Shown here in pieces: positions 1 to 9,314 of a DNA stretch of 34,266 bases. The notes under the pieces were generated by a model. The model was given only the letters and a program-made list of their open reading frames with translations. It was not told the origin of the DNA and ran no database searches. Positions within the stretch are counted from its first letter, which is position 1. Every line of letters begins with the position of its first letter. The stretch comes from Candidatus Geothermarchaeota archaeon (GTDB lineage Archaea; Thermoproteota; Nitrososphaeria; Geothermarchaeales; JDFR-13): the NCBI GenBank assembly GCA_015522055.1, contig WAMZ01000157.1:1-34266 (forward strand), in the 5' to 3' direction. Position numbers and translations under genes: made by a program.

Positions 1-86
1 GTATAGTTGGTAATTGTAAATGAATATAAAGATTTTTATATAAAAAATGTACTCTAAAATTATGAAAAAGAATTTTATAAATAAAT

Positions 87-1988
87 GTGTCTAAAATGAA
101 TAACAATGAATATTTGTGGATGGAGGACATTAAATCGAATAAGGTGTTGGAGTTTGTTGATAACTTGAACGCGGAATTCAATGAACTAGTAGGTGATTTG
201 AGGCACACTATTGCAGAGGGCATCAGTAAATACTATAATGTCGAGAAGGTTGACTATGCATTTGGGTTCCGCGACGGTGTTTTCATACTTGTGAATACTG
301 GTAAGGTCCATAAAGTTATCAGGTATACTCATGATGGGGAGCTTATAGAGATTATTTCCAGCGATAAAATTGGTAAGGAAGTGATGTTTCTCGCAGCCCT
401 ACCTAGTTGGGATGGAAGCGTAATGTGCCTATTCTATACCACTGGTAGCGATAGAGGGTTCTTTAGATTCATGGAGGTTGATAGTGGCTCAGTAATATAC
501 GAATTTAGGGACTTTTTATCACAAATCTTTTGGCTTGACAACAATAGGTATCTATATATACGTGCCTATAGGGATAGGCCTACTCCGGATGGTGTAAAGC
601 CTCCTGCATATAGAGTCTACCTGAGGGAGCTTGGTTCTGATAAGGAGGAATTGGTTTTCGGGGAGGGTTTACCAACTAATTACCATATGTATGTGAATAG
701 GGACTATCGGCTCAGATGGATGTATCTTAATGTTAGGAGGGGGTGGACGGCGACAAGGGTTTATTGGAGTAGGTTCGGGGATGCATATGGCTGGAGATTG
801 TTGTATGATGCGGGGGAAAACTATGCATTCGCGTCTGGATATCTAGGTGGTAAGCATTTAGTGACCGTTTATGATGGGAATAAGCTGGGTAGGGTGGTTG
901 GTGTATCGGATAGTAAATATACAACTGTCTACCAGGAAGATACATACCCGGTATCGAATGCTTTTGTATACAGTGATAAGCTATTTTTAATTAGGTCTAT
1001 TCACGCTTCATCACATATATACATGTTGGATGATGATGGGTTACGTGAGGTTAGACTTGATATAGATGTCCCGATTACACTCAGGAACTTTGGGTGGACA
1101 AGTAGACATCTATTCTATATTGTCGAGAGTTTCTCTATACCATCGAGCCTCTACATGTTTAATGAGGATTTCACTGGGAGTAGGCCGATCTTTAGCTCGA
1201 AGGTTGATATTGATGTTGTTGTCGAAGAGGATTTCGTGGAATCCCATGACGGCGTGAATATCCACTATTTCATGGTGAGGAATAGGGATAGGGATGCGAA
1301 GATAGCATTGGTTCATGGATATGGTGGCTTCGGGATATCTATGACACCTTCGTATCTAGGTTATATACTGAAGTTTATTGAGGATGGGGGAGTGTATGTA
1401 TTGGCAAATCTACGTGGCGGCTGTGAGTATGGTGAGAAGTGGCATGAGATGGGTATGAAGGAGAAGAAGTTCAATGTGTTTTACGACTATTTGGCTGTTC
1501 TGAGGAGGCTGAGGGAGAAGGGCTATAAAATAATTGGCTTCGGGAGGAGCAACGGTGGATTGCTTATTACAGCCACATTGAATATGGATCCAGAGATTAT
1601 GGATTTAGCGATAGTAGGTTATCCCCTCACAGATATGCTCCGTTTTCATAAACTTTATATAGGGAGGCTGTGGACGACGGAGTATGGGAACCCAGACGAT
1701 CCTAAGGATAGGGAATATATATCTAGATACTCTCCAATCCACAATATTGGGGATGTATCTAGATATCCCCCGATACTTGTATATACTGGGCTGCATGATG
1801 ATAGGGTCCATCCATCACACGCATTTAGATATGTGGCTAAGATGAGGGATTTGGGAGCCAAGATCTACCTGAGAACCGATACTGTATCGGGGCATCTTGG
1901 TGCATCCCTGGAACGTAAGAAAGAAGAATATGTCGATATACTTTCCTTCATATATAGATTCTTCAAATTGGGGGATGGAGGCGCTTAA
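87..1988 (+). CDS. Prolyl oligopeptidase family serine peptidase (S9)
   Basis: Likely a cytoplasmic serine peptidase cutting short, often proline-containing, peptides. The N-terminal ~390 residues look like the beta-propeller that restricts access to the active site. The C-terminal ~240 residues form an alpha/beta-hydrolase domain. The triad is visible: Ser488 in GRSNGG, Asp571/572 in HDDRVHP and His603 in SGHLG. The LVHGYGGFG stretch and the NLRGGCEYG motif are typical of the S9A group. At 633 residues it is somewhat shorter than the usual ~700, mainly in the propeller. There is no signal peptide. The start is GTG at 87; an ATG at 96 in the same frame is an alternative. AT-rich sequence with TATA-like boxes lies just upstream. 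It appears to be a single-gene unit, separated from the following transporter by an AT-rich gap. The family is firm; the substrate is unknown. Confidence 0.9.
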   Translation: MSKMNNNEYLWMEDIKSNKVLEFVDNLNAEFNELVGDLRHTIAEGISKYYNVEKVDYAFGFRDGVFILVNTGKVHKVIRYTHDGELIEIISSDKIGKEVMFLAALPSWDGSVMCLFYTTGSDRGFFRFMEVDSGSVIYEFRDFLSQIFWLDNNRYLYIRAYRDRPTPDGVKPPAYRVYLRELGSDKEELVFGEGLPTNYHMYVNRDYRLRWMYLNVRRGWTATRVYWSRFGDAYGWRLLYDAGENYAFASGYLGGKHLVTVYDGNKLGRVVGVSDSKYTTVYQEDTYPVSNAFVYSDKLFLIRSIHASSHIYMLDDDGLREVRLDIDVPITLRNFGWTSRHLFYIVESFSIPSSLYMFNEDFTGSRPIFSSKVDIDVVVEEDFVESHDGVNIHYFMVRNRDRDAKIALVHGYGGFGISMTPSYLGYILKFIEDGGVYVLANLRGGCEYGEKWHEMGMKEKKFNVFYDYLAVLRRLREKGYKIIGFGRSNGGLLITATLNMDPEIMDLAIVGYPLTDMLRFHKLYIGRLWTTEYGNPDDPKDREYISRYSPIHNIGDVSRYPPILVYTGLHDDRVHPSHAFRYVAKMRDLGAKIYLRTDTVSGHLGASLERKKEEYVDILSFIYRFFKLGDGGA

Positions 1989-2164
1989 TTATATATCCTT
2001 TATAGTGAATATATATAGATTATATTTAATCAATAGATATTTCCTACATATATATAGTTAAGGATTTAAATATTAAGAAGTGAAATTTATAGATTGTCAA
2101 CTATTTCCCCTTTATTCTGCGTCTATGACCCTATATCTAGTTATTATGCGGGTTGGGTGGGATT

Positions 2165-3640
2165 ATGAGAAGGGGACAGCTATCGTTAGTGACTGTAATA
2201 CTGTTGATTATCGCGTTGTTGGTCGGCGTCGCCGTAGGCTACTTCGCTATACCGAGGGGCCCGGCTGAGGATGTAGAGAAAATTATACAGGAGAGGGATC
2301 AGTTGAGGCAGAAGGTTGAGGAGCTTACAGCGATGCTTCAGCCTGGAGAGATCACGGTGAAGGTGTGGACCATAGGGCCTGACCCTCCATCTGAGTATAG
2401 GCTGAGGAACATCGAGATTGCCGCCGATATACTGAATTCCATGCTTGAGAAGCTTGGTGCCAATGTTACTGTCAAGATCGACGGAGAGTTCTTCGTGAGA
2501 CCTGTTGAGTGGGGAGAGTATAAGAACAATTTCTACCTAGCCTATCAGGCTGGTGAGGCACCAGATATTTATCTAACCGGGCATGAGGACATAGGCTTCC
2601 TAGCAGAGAACAACTATATTATACCGCTCGACGACTACATCAATGAGTATTGGGATGTGGTATACTATGACATTATCAGTACATTGTGGGACGCAGTGAA
2701 GTATAAGGGTAAGATATGGGCTGTTCCACAGGATACTGAGGCTAGGCCGATGTATTTCAGGAAGGATGTGCTGAGGGCACTTGGATGGTCTGAGGCTGAG
2801 ATAGAGGCCCTGCCTAAGAAGATTATGAGTGGTGAGTTCACATTATATGATCTTCTAGATTTGGCTAAGCAGGCGAAGGATGCTGGTCTCGTTGAGAGAG
2901 GTATACTGCATAGGGTTAAGGAGGGATACGACTATTTCCAGTTCTACCTCGGCTTCGGCGGTAGACTATGGGATGCCGATGCTGGTAAGATGGTGTTCAC
3001 CGAGGATGCATGGAGGAAGACTCTACAGTGGTTCTATGACGCTGTGTATGTCTATGGAGTTATTAGTCCAAACCAGTTCAGCGGAGACTGGGACAACGAC
3101 TTCCACTTCCCATTCACAGAGGGCAGAGCCCTATTCTTGAGCGGCGGTACTTGGCACAAGGGTGAGTGGATCCAGAAGGGACTACTTACTGAGGACCAGT
3201 TTAATGAGAATATTGGATATGCCCTGCATCCTGCTGGTGAGCCCGGTAAATCCCCAGTCACCCTTAGCCACCCATTGGTGTATACCATAACGAAGTTGGC
3301 CCAGGATAGGGGTGTTGCCGACATCGCATTTATACTGATAACTCTAGCTACCAGCCCACACTTGAATAGCTACCACTCGGTTAAGAGCGCACACCTAGCC
3401 ATACTATATAGCCAGATTAGCGACTCGAGATATGTCCAGGATCCATTCCTCCATGACGTGGCTTACATGCTTGAGTATACGACGTTCATACCGAATCATC
3501 CGAAGTGGGGTGACTATAGCAGAATCGTCTTCAACATATTGAGAGCTGTCGAGACCGGCGACCTTGGGCCCGACGACGCATTCCAGGAGCTTAAGAGCCA
3601 GATACAGAGTGAGTTGGGCGACGCCGTAATATTCGAGTGA
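2165..3640 (+). CDS. ABC transporter extracellular solute-binding protein, family 1 (sugar/oligosaccharide type)
   Basis: Substrate receptor of a carbohydrate-type ABC importer, held outside the cytoplasmic membrane. The N-terminus is MRRGQLS followed by about 20 hydrophobic residues. This resembles the class III (pilin-like, PibD-processed) signals of Sulfolobus sugar-binding proteins more than a lipoprotein signal, since there is no lipobox cysteine. A charged, heptad-like stretch (about residues 36-56, rich in E, K, Q, R and L) probably forms a stalk. The rest matches family 1 binding proteins in length and in aromatic-rich content. The ATG at 2165 is preceded by a good GGTGG site at 2156-2160; a TTG at 2153 would add four residues. 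The stop overlaps a possible start of the next permease (GTGA), so the genes are probably co-transcribed. The substrate cannot be deduced. Confidence 0.85.
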   Translation: MRRGQLSLVTVILLIIALLVGVAVGYFAIPRGPAEDVEKIIQERDQLRQKVEELTAMLQPGEITVKVWTIGPDPPSEYRLRNIEIAADILNSMLEKLGANVTVKIDGEFFVRPVEWGEYKNNFYLAYQAGEAPDIYLTGHEDIGFLAENNYIIPLDDYINEYWDVVYYDIISTLWDAVKYKGKIWAVPQDTEARPMYFRKDVLRALGWSEAEIEALPKKIMSGEFTLYDLLDLAKQAKDAGLVERGILHRVKEGYDYFQFYLGFGGRLWDADAGKMVFTEDAWRKTLQWFYDAVYVYGVISPNQFSGDWDNDFHFPFTEGRALFLSGGTWHKGEWIQKGLLTEDQFNENIGYALHPAGEPGKSPVTLSHPLVYTITKLAQDRGVADIAFILITLATSPHLNSYHSVKSAHLAILYSQISDSRYVQDPFLHDVAYMLEYTTFIPNHPKWGDYSRIVFNILRAVETGDLGPDDAFQELKSQIQSELGDAVIFE

Positions 3641-4611
3641 CGTCCCCCACCACTTTTTATAATGGTGATAGGGATTTGGCGACACTGACTACGTTAAGGA
3701 TTAGGCGTAAGGTTTTCAAAGGTTATTTAGCCGTCTTTCTTATACCGAGCCTGACATTTATAGCCGTATTCTTCCTCCTGCCAGTCATATTAACGTTCCT
3801 AATAGGTCTTACGGATATGGATTACTCCTTCAAGTGGAACTGGATATGGTTGGATAATTATATTAAGATACTCAGTGATAGGTGGGCATATAAGATAATG
3901 ATGAATACATTTTTCTACGTATTCTCGACTCTAACATTCTTCAATGTTGGATTGGCCCTCTTAATATCAATAGCGACTACACATGTAAATGAACTCGTGG
4001 GCTCGGCTTTCAGGGCCCTGTGGCTCCTCCCCCGTATAACTCCATCCACGGTCTATGCATTGCTCTGGCTATGGGCAGCCCGGGGTGAGGAGTATAGCCT
4101 ATTCAATTGGATATTAGGCTTCTTTGGATTTAAGCCTATTGATTGGAGGCTTACGCATCCCTGGCTAATTGTCATACTTGTAAATGGATTTGTCGGAACT
4201 AGCTTCGGTATGATTATATTTACTGCCGCCCTAAAGAGTATCCCGGAGGATTATATCAGGGCTGCGAAGGTGGATGGTGCATCGACGCTGCAAATCATTA
4301 GGCATATCGAGTTACCTCTAATAAAGTGGCCGTTATTATTTGTAACTGCCTATCAGACTCTCTCCCTATTCACCAGCTATGAATATATATTGTTGGTCAC
4401 TAATGGAGGACCTGGACTATATACTACTGAGGTATGGGCTCTATATTCATATCACCTGGCATTCGCACAGTATGGCGGTATAGTTAAGTTTGGATATGGT
4501 GCTGCCCTAGCAACGATCCTAGTTATTATTGGCATCATTATGAGCATTATATATCTAAAGATGTTTAGGTTCAGTGAGTTGATGACGGAGCCCAAGATAG
4601 AGGTGGTATAG
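3637..4611 (+). CDS. ABC transporter permease, MalF/UgpA-like (binding-protein-dependent transport inner membrane component)
   Basis: One of two membrane subunits of the sugar-type importer. It has about six hydrophobic segments. The permease (EAA-type) loop that docks on the ATPase is seen as PEDYIRAAKVDGAS, with the conserved Ala and Gly, followed by a helix starting IELPLIKWPLLF. The first possible start is the GTG at 3637, overlapping the preceding stop as GTGA. However, a TTG at 3676 has a clearer GGTGAT ribosome binding site at 3664-3669, and a TTTTTATA box lies at 3654-3661. The shorter 311-residue form beginning before TLRIRRKVFKG is therefore quite possible. It is followed one base later by the second permease. 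The family is firm and the substrate unknown. Confidence 0.88.
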   Translation: MTSPTTFYNGDRDLATLTTLRIRRKVFKGYLAVFLIPSLTFIAVFFLLPVILTFLIGLTDMDYSFKWNWIWLDNYIKILSDRWAYKIMMNTFFYVFSTLTFFNVGLALLISIATTHVNELVGSAFRALWLLPRITPSTVYALLWLWAARGEEYSLFNWILGFFGFKPIDWRLTHPWLIVILVNGFVGTSFGMIIFTAALKSIPEDYIRAAKVDGASTLQIIRHIELPLIKWPLLFVTAYQTLSLFTSYEYILLVTNGGPGLYTTEVWALYSYHLAFAQYGGIVKFGYGAALATILVIIGIIMSIIYLKMFRFSELMTEPKIEVV

Positions 4612-4612
4612 G

Positions 4613-5455
4613 GTGAAGGTGGGCAGAATAATTACATATACATTCCTCATATTGATAACTATGCCCATTATACTATTGTATGTCCTTCTATTCCTCCAGA
4701 GTATATCTACTAGGCTAGATGGAATTATTCCAAGGGGGTTCACGTTATCCAATTGGGAGTTCCTGAGCACGGGAGATATTATTATTCCTGGGACGACCTT
4801 CAGCTACTATCCTAATCTCTATCTTGTATTGGGAAATACATTCCTATTGGCGATTCTAATTGCCCTCTTGGAAGTTGTTTTCTCATCATTGGCTGGATAT
4901 GCCCTATCTAGATATAGGTTTAGGGGTAGGTCCAAGCTACTTACATTGACGATTATACTGCATGCTTTCCCCGGCATAACCCTATTAATTGCCCTATTCT
5001 ATGTATTGAATGCCCTTAAGCTCTATAACACTTTGACTGGTGTAATCATTGTTAAGGTGGCGCTGGATCTCCCTCTGGGCATATGGATTATGAAGGGGTT
5101 CTTTGACTCGGTTCCATGGGATATTGAGATGAGTGCTTTGGTCGATGGGACAACGAGGCTCGGGGCTTGGTGGAGGGTCATTATGCCTAATGTTAGGAAT
5201 GGATTGATGGCCGTACTTATCTTCGGCTTCTTATCGGGGTGGAGCGAGTTTATCTATGTGTTGACATTCATCGCGTCCCAAGATTATTGGACGCTGAGTA
5301 TGCTTGTATATGCATTGACTACCGGCGAGTATTCATATATAAATCCGGGTGTGACTGCTACGGTGGCGATAATATACATGATTCCAGTTGTAATATTCTT
5401 CCTATTCGCCCAGAAATACCTGCTCAGGATACAAATTGCTGCCAAGGGGGTCTGA
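4613..5455 (+). CDS. ABC transporter permease, MalG/UgpE-like
   Basis: Second membrane subunit of the sugar-type importer. It is 280 residues long, with six predicted hydrophobic segments beginning at ITYTFLILITMPIILLYVLL. The ATPase-contact loop is visible as WDIEMSALVDGTTRLGAWWR, preceded by PLGIWIMKGFF, which is the MalG-type context. The GTG start is placed by a strong GAGGTGGT site at 4599-4606, seven bases upstream. The gap to the upstream permease is one base, so the pair is almost certainly co-translated. The convergent ATPase gene ends just past this stop. Length and motifs are normal for the family. Confidence 0.9.
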   Translation: MKVGRIITYTFLILITMPIILLYVLLFLQSISTRLDGIIPRGFTLSNWEFLSTGDIIIPGTTFSYYPNLYLVLGNTFLLAILIALLEVVFSSLAGYALSRYRFRGRSKLLTLTIILHAFPGITLLIALFYVLNALKLYNTLTGVIIVKVALDLPLGIWIMKGFFDSVPWDIEMSALVDGTTRLGAWWRVIMPNVRNGLMAVLIFGFLSGWSEFIYVLTFIASQDYWTLSMLVYALTTGEYSYINPGVTATVAIIYMIPVVIFFLFAQKYLLRIQIAAKGV

Positions 5456-5462
5456 ATCTAGT

Positions 5463-6542
5463 CTAGAGTATCACCTTACCTGTCTTCTTATCGAAGAAGT
5501 GTAGCCTCGTGGTATCGAAGGTGAACTTTATCTTATCACCTTCATTCACATCCTCTTCCCCGGGGACCAATGCCCTTATGATACCGGCCCCTATATCGAT
5601 GTGGACGATCTTATCCCTACCGAGCGGCTCAACTACATAGACCTTCCCCGTATATTCCCCACGTTTAATATGTATATGTTCTGGCCTAACTGCAAGTATG
5701 ATATCTTCACCCTCATCTATATGATCCAAGATGCCTATATACTCCTTAGGTATCTTGAATATATAGTCAATTCCATCAAGTATTAGGTCTCCATCTTGTC
5801 TCCTTATAGTTCCCTCTATGAAGTTTATCGGTACGCTCCCGATGAATCCAGCTACGAATAGATTGGCTGGCCTATTATACAGTTCGTCGGGGGTCCCATA
5901 TTGTTGGAGCTTACCCTTATTGAGCACGGCTATCCTATCCGACATCGTCATGGCCTCCACTTGATCATGTGTTACATATATTGTTGTTATCCCCAGCTCC
6001 CTCTGTAGGTGTTTGAGCTCAGCCCTCATCTGTATTCTGAGTTTTGCATCGAGGTTTGATAGTGGCTCATCCATTAGGAATATATCCGGCTCCTTCACGA
6101 GCGCTCTAGCTAAGGCGACTCGCTGTTGCTGCCCCCCACTCAGCTGACCAGGCTTTCTATCTAATAATTCATAGATACCTAGCATTCTTGCTACCCTAAC
6201 AACCCTATTTCTGATCTCATTCTTAGGAACCTTCTTGAGTTTCAGTGGGAAGGCTATGTTGTCAAATACACTCATATGGGGGTAGAGTGCGTAGCTTTGG
6301 AATACCATGCCTACGTTCCTGTCCCTAGGCTCGACATCATTCATGACTCTATCGTCGAAATATATATAGCCCTTTGTGGGTTTGTATATCCCAGCCACCA
6401 TTAGGAGTGTCGTCGTCTTTCCACATCCACTAGGCCCCAATAGTGATATGAATTCGCCGTCTTTTATCTCGAGGTTTAGGTTATCAACCGCCTTTACTTT
6501 CCCAAAATGCTTTGATAGATTTTCCAATCTAACTCTAACCAT
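5463..6542 (-). CDS. ABC transporter ATP-binding protein, MalK/UgpC/MsmX type with TOBE domain
   Basis: Energises a CUT1-type sugar importer, presumably the one encoded convergently beside it. Visible motifs, in order, are Walker A GPSGCGKTT, the Q-loop in VFQSYALYP, the signature LSGGQQQRVALARAL, Walker B DIFLMDEP, the D-loop NLDA and the switch histidine in TIYVTHDQ. The C-terminal ~120 residues (including ILAVRPEHI and the end of the chain) match the regulatory TOBE/OB region of MalK-like proteins. The 359-residue length is standard. It is transcribed towards the permease operon with only seven bases between the stops. It therefore needs its own promoter, in the 193-base divergent gap shared with the phosphatase gene. 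Such ATPases can serve several importers in one cell. Confidence 0.92.
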   Translation of the reverse strand: MVRVRLENLSKHFGKVKAVDNLNLEIKDGEFISLLGPSGCGKTTTLLMVAGIYKPTKGYIYFDDRVMNDVEPRDRNVGMVFQSYALYPHMSVFDNIAFPLKLKKVPKNEIRNRVVRVARMLGIYELLDRKPGQLSGGQQQRVALARALVKEPDIFLMDEPLSNLDAKLRIQMRAELKHLQRELGITTIYVTHDQVEAMTMSDRIAVLNKGKLQQYGTPDELYNRPANLFVAGFIGSVPINFIEGTIRRQDGDLILDGIDYIFKIPKEYIGILDHIDEGEDIILAVRPEHIHIKRGEYTGKVYVVEPLGRDKIVHIDIGAGIIRALVPGEEDVNEGDKIKFTFDTTRLHFFDKKTGKVIL

Positions 6543-6735
6543 CCCCCATCACCTAGTTCTCAGATGGTTATTGAATTAGAGCGTGAGTATAGAATCTATT
6601 CATTTAGTGTAAACTTCAATTTGTCTATTATACAAATTGACTTGTCTTAGATATAAATGATAATAATTATAGATTAAACAATGCCTAAGATAAATAGATA
6701 AAATCTTATATGAGACGGAGGGACTTGATGTTTTT

Positions 6736-7995
6736 ATGAATAGGAAGAATCTCTCCATTGCTATTATTCTCCTTATACTGGCAATAGCCACAGTTGTGGT
6801 ATTCCAAGGTCTTTGGGTGCCTAACCGATCTATACCTAAGACGGTTGAATCTCCCTCGGATGCATCTACTCCATCTGTATTGAACCATACCCCATTCGGT
6901 ATACATATTAATTTAATCGATACGGATCCTCTAGCCATCTCATTTATCTGGGTAACTCTATCACCGACGAATGCATCTATTCTCGAGGTAACATTCGATA
7001 ATGGTACCGTTGTGAGGCTGGCTGGGGTTCAGAGGGAGTATAAGGGTGTTTATTGGCATAGAGTTATACTTACTGGATTAGTCCCAGGTGAGGCATTCTC
7101 CTATAGGGTTGGTGACCCCGAGTTATCTATGAGTGATGAATTTAAGGTGAAGCTCCCGGATAACGAGGGGCCACTTACATTTACCGTATATGGTGACCAG
7201 GGTATCAATAAGTATTCTAGGATGGCTGTATCTACAGCCCTGTCATTTAATCCTGCCTTCAATTTCCATGTAGGGGATCTATCCTATGGTGGTGCCAATG
7301 TAGATATCTGGCTTAAATGGTTCTCTATTATTGAACCTCTTGCGGCTACTAGGCCCTACATAGTGGCTGTAGGTAATCATGAGTATGATGGTGAGGGTGA
7401 TTTAAGCGATATAAATATTTATATCGGGTCCCCAGATGAATCGTTTAACTACTGGTTTGTATGGTCCAATGCCTTCTTCTTAGTGATTAACCTCGGTCCA
7501 GAGGATGATGCGGTATTATCGACTGACATATATAACTGGGTTAGAGACTCGTTAGGCTATGCTTCACGGTTGGATGTTGTTAAATGGAAATTCGTCTTCC
7601 TTCATTACCCCCCATATAGCTCTGGAGTAGCCCATGGCTCTGCACCAATAACTGAGTCTCTAATGGAATTGTTTGATGAGTATGGTGTCGATATCGTATT
7701 TGCCGGGCATGAACACAATTATGAGAGGACCTACCCTATATACAATGGAGCCGTGGTTTCACGGAATGACTCTCTATACATCAATCCCGGGGGAACGATA
7801 TATGTAGTTGTGGGGGGCGCTGGTGGGGGGCTCTACAAAGATTTTATTGAGCCTCAGCCGGAGTGGTCGTTTTATAGGGAGGCGAGATACTCGATCGGTG
7901 TCGTGGAGATTAGGGGGGACACACTTGTATTCAAGGCTGTAGATAGCCAGACTGGTGAGGTTTTCGATGAGTTCATTATTATCAAAAAGGATTAG
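6736..7995 (+). CDS. Membrane-anchored purple acid phosphatase-like metallophosphoesterase
   Basis: A secreted metallophosphoesterase. It has an N-terminal hydrophobic helix (residues 5-23) that acts as a signal or anchor, then a fibronectin-like beta domain of about 110 residues, then the catalytic domain. The five metal-binding blocks of purple acid phosphatases are all present: Asp154 in GDQG, Asp181 and Tyr184 in GDLSY, Asn214-His215 in GNHEY, His290 in LHYPPY, and His325/His327 in GHEHNYER. The tyrosine after GDLS is the one that gives the family its colour. The order and spacing are like the plant and bacterial enzymes. It probably releases phosphate from organic esters outside the cell. 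It stands alone, divergent from the ABC ATPase gene. The ATG start follows a T-rich stretch. Confidence 0.85.
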   Translation: MNRKNLSIAIILLILAIATVVVFQGLWVPNRSIPKTVESPSDASTPSVLNHTPFGIHINLIDTDPLAISFIWVTLSPTNASILEVTFDNGTVVRLAGVQREYKGVYWHRVILTGLVPGEAFSYRVGDPELSMSDEFKVKLPDNEGPLTFTVYGDQGINKYSRMAVSTALSFNPAFNFHVGDLSYGGANVDIWLKWFSIIEPLAATRPYIVAVGNHEYDGEGDLSDINIYIGSPDESFNYWFVWSNAFFLVINLGPEDDAVLSTDIYNWVRDSLGYASRLDVVKWKFVFLHYPPYSSGVAHGSAPITESLMELFDEYGVDIVFAGHEHNYERTYPIYNGAVVSRNDSLYINPGGTIYVVVGGAGGGLYKDFIEPQPEWSFYREARYSIGVVEIRGDTLVFKAVDSQTGEVFDEFIIIKKD

Positions 7996-8040
7996 ATTTA
8001 GCTCCATCCACCGCGCTGGTTTCATGGAGCCCATTTACCC

Positions 8041-8913
8041 TTAAATATTTCTTAGGATGTCGTCTAGCGACTCCTCACCTTCCCAGAATCTGTCGATTAT
8101 GTGTATCCCATCGAGGGTAATCTCAATCAATCTACGCTCTACGTTATCCAGTTCTTCCTTATCCATGGGTGACTTTAATGTGGTGAATATTCCACCTACA
8201 TAGTATCTTGTACCCAGCCCCTTCTCCGAGGCGAGTTTATTGAAGTAGTCTCTGTAGATTGGTAGGAGGCTTGCCTCCATCTCGGTCGCTAATACACCTA
8301 TATCCCTGTATGCCTTAAATTTCTTATAATGCTCCTCACCGATAGGGCTATTGTGGTAACCTTCGTAGAAATATAAGTCGTCCTTAGAGTGTGTCTTACC
8401 TAGAAATAGATTACTGCCCAGTCGTAGGCCCTTCTTTATGCTGGCTTTTGTTAATGAGAGATATATAACTGGATCCATATCTGCTGGATATTCACTGTAG
8501 ATAACTTTATTCGAGACTGATTCGTCTCTGACCACCGCAGTGGGTATTATTACTGAGTAGGGTGGTATGTATTGCTGGAAGGGGCCTGATGTCCCTACCC
8601 TAATTATATGTACCTTATTATTTGTTTCCAACGATAGAGCCATTACTTCCGCTAATGTTATCCCCATACTCCCTACACCCATGCCGCTTGTGAATCCCAG
8701 TATATCAACCCCATCATGGGTGCCACGTACCCATTTAAGCCCCCTTCTAGGTGTATGTATCTTGGCATCCTCGAGTAGCGTGTATAGAATCTCTATCCTT
8801 CTAGGTGAACCTGCATTTATTATATACCGTGCAATGTCTTCCCTTTTTAGTTCTAGATGATATGAAGATCCGTCCCTCCAGCTAAATATTAATCCTTCAT
8901 AGAATTTCTCCAT
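8041..8913 (-). CDS. Nucleoside phosphorylase, uridine phosphorylase-like (PNP/UDP family)
   Basis: Phosphorolysis of a nucleoside to the free base and ribose-1-phosphate in nucleoside salvage. Family hallmarks visible are the ligand loop TSGMGVGSM, the phosphate/ribose region IIRVGTSGPFQ, and the catalytic/ribose-binding block GVLATEMEASLL, where the Glu contacts the ribose 2'-hydroxyl. At 290 residues it is slightly longer than bacterial uridine phosphorylase. Uracil specificity is likely from the overall resemblance but not certain. The start is ATG at 8913, and the gap upstream is shared with a divergent small gene. A TTAACCTAAAATT element at 8938-8950, read on this strand, probably supplies its promoter. 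The downstream neighbour is convergent. Confidence 0.85.
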   Translation of the reverse strand: MEKFYEGLIFSWRDGSSYHLELKREDIARYIINAGSPRRIEILYTLLEDAKIHTPRRGLKWVRGTHDGVDILGFTSGMGVGSMGITLAEVMALSLETNNKVHIIRVGTSGPFQQYIPPYSVIIPTAVVRDESVSNKVIYSEYPADMDPVIYLSLTKASIKKGLRLGSNLFLGKTHSKDDLYFYEGYHNSPIGEEHYKKFKAYRDIGVLATEMEASLLPIYRDYFNKLASEKGLGTRYYVGGIFTTLKSPMDKEELDNVERRLIEITLDGIHIIDRFWEGEESLDDILRNI

Positions 8914-8937
8914 GGTAAATATTATTGTTAGTCATTT

Positions 8938-8950
8938 AATTTTAGGTTAA
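8938..8950 (-). promoter_or_regulatory. Putative BRE/TATA promoter element of the uridine phosphorylase-like gene
   Basis: Read on the minus strand this is TTAACCTAAAATT, centred about 30 bases upstream of the ATG at 8913. That fits a BRE plus TATA-like core promoter and a very short leader. The identical 13 bases occur at 23916-23928, directly before the TATA box of the reductase operon. Confidence 0.4.
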
Positions 8951-8979
8951 TCTGGTTAGTGATATAACATAGTTATAAA

Positions 8980-8987
8980 TTTATATT
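8980..8987 (+). promoter_or_regulatory. TATA box of the TusA-like gene
   Basis: TTTATATT lies about 33 bases before the ATG at 9017. With a normal archaeal TATA-to-start-site distance, transcription would begin near 9010. The leader would be about seven bases and overlap the GGTGTGGT ribosome binding site at 9009-9016. Confidence 0.45.
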
Positions 8988-9016
8988 AATAACACTAAAC
9001 AATATATTGGTGTGGT

Positions 9017-9253
9017 ATGAGGCGAATAGATTTAAGAGATATTAAGGATATGGAGTGTAGCAAGTCTAAGCTGGAGACATTCCAGATCCATATTGTTGCC
9101 AATGCGGATATTGGTGAGGAGCTGGAGGTTGTTGTTGGGAAGGAGGATGTGTGGGAGGCTCTACAAGAGATGGGCGAGGATTATGGTTATGAGGTTATAG
9201 AAGCCCGTAAAGTTAGTGATGATGAATATATAGTTAGGATTAGGATTGTATAG
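9017..9253 (+). CDS. TusA/SirA-like small protein upstream of the suf genes
   Basis: A 78-residue acidic protein whose pattern follows the TusA fold. It runs from an RIDLRDIKDMEC opening (where TusA has LD-x-x-G-L-x-CP), through a helix, an IGEELEVVV strand, a helix and a closing EYIVRIRI strand. The single cysteine, Cys14, aligns with the persulfide-carrying cysteine of TusA. The residue after it is Ser rather than the usual Pro, so the match is partial. TusA proteins relay sulfur from desulfurases to acceptors. Lying 95 bases upstream of sufC in the same direction, it could bring sulfur to the SUF scaffold. Each of the two units has its own TATA box, so they may be separately transcribed. 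The fold assignment is an inference from pattern only. Confidence 0.5.
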   Translation: MRRIDLRDIKDMECSKSKLETFQIHIVANADIGEELEVVVGKEDVWEALQEMGEDYGYEVIEARKVSDDEYIVRIRIV

Positions 9254-9314
9254 CCGATATATATTTCTGTCATCCTAATCTGTTAAATATATTTAAATAT
9301 TCCCATGCCATATC

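Noticed and set aside
1989..2164. AT-rich gap examined for a replication origin or repeat array
   Set aside because: Only runs of TATATA-type sequence and promoter-like boxes; no repeated origin-recognition-box elements were found.
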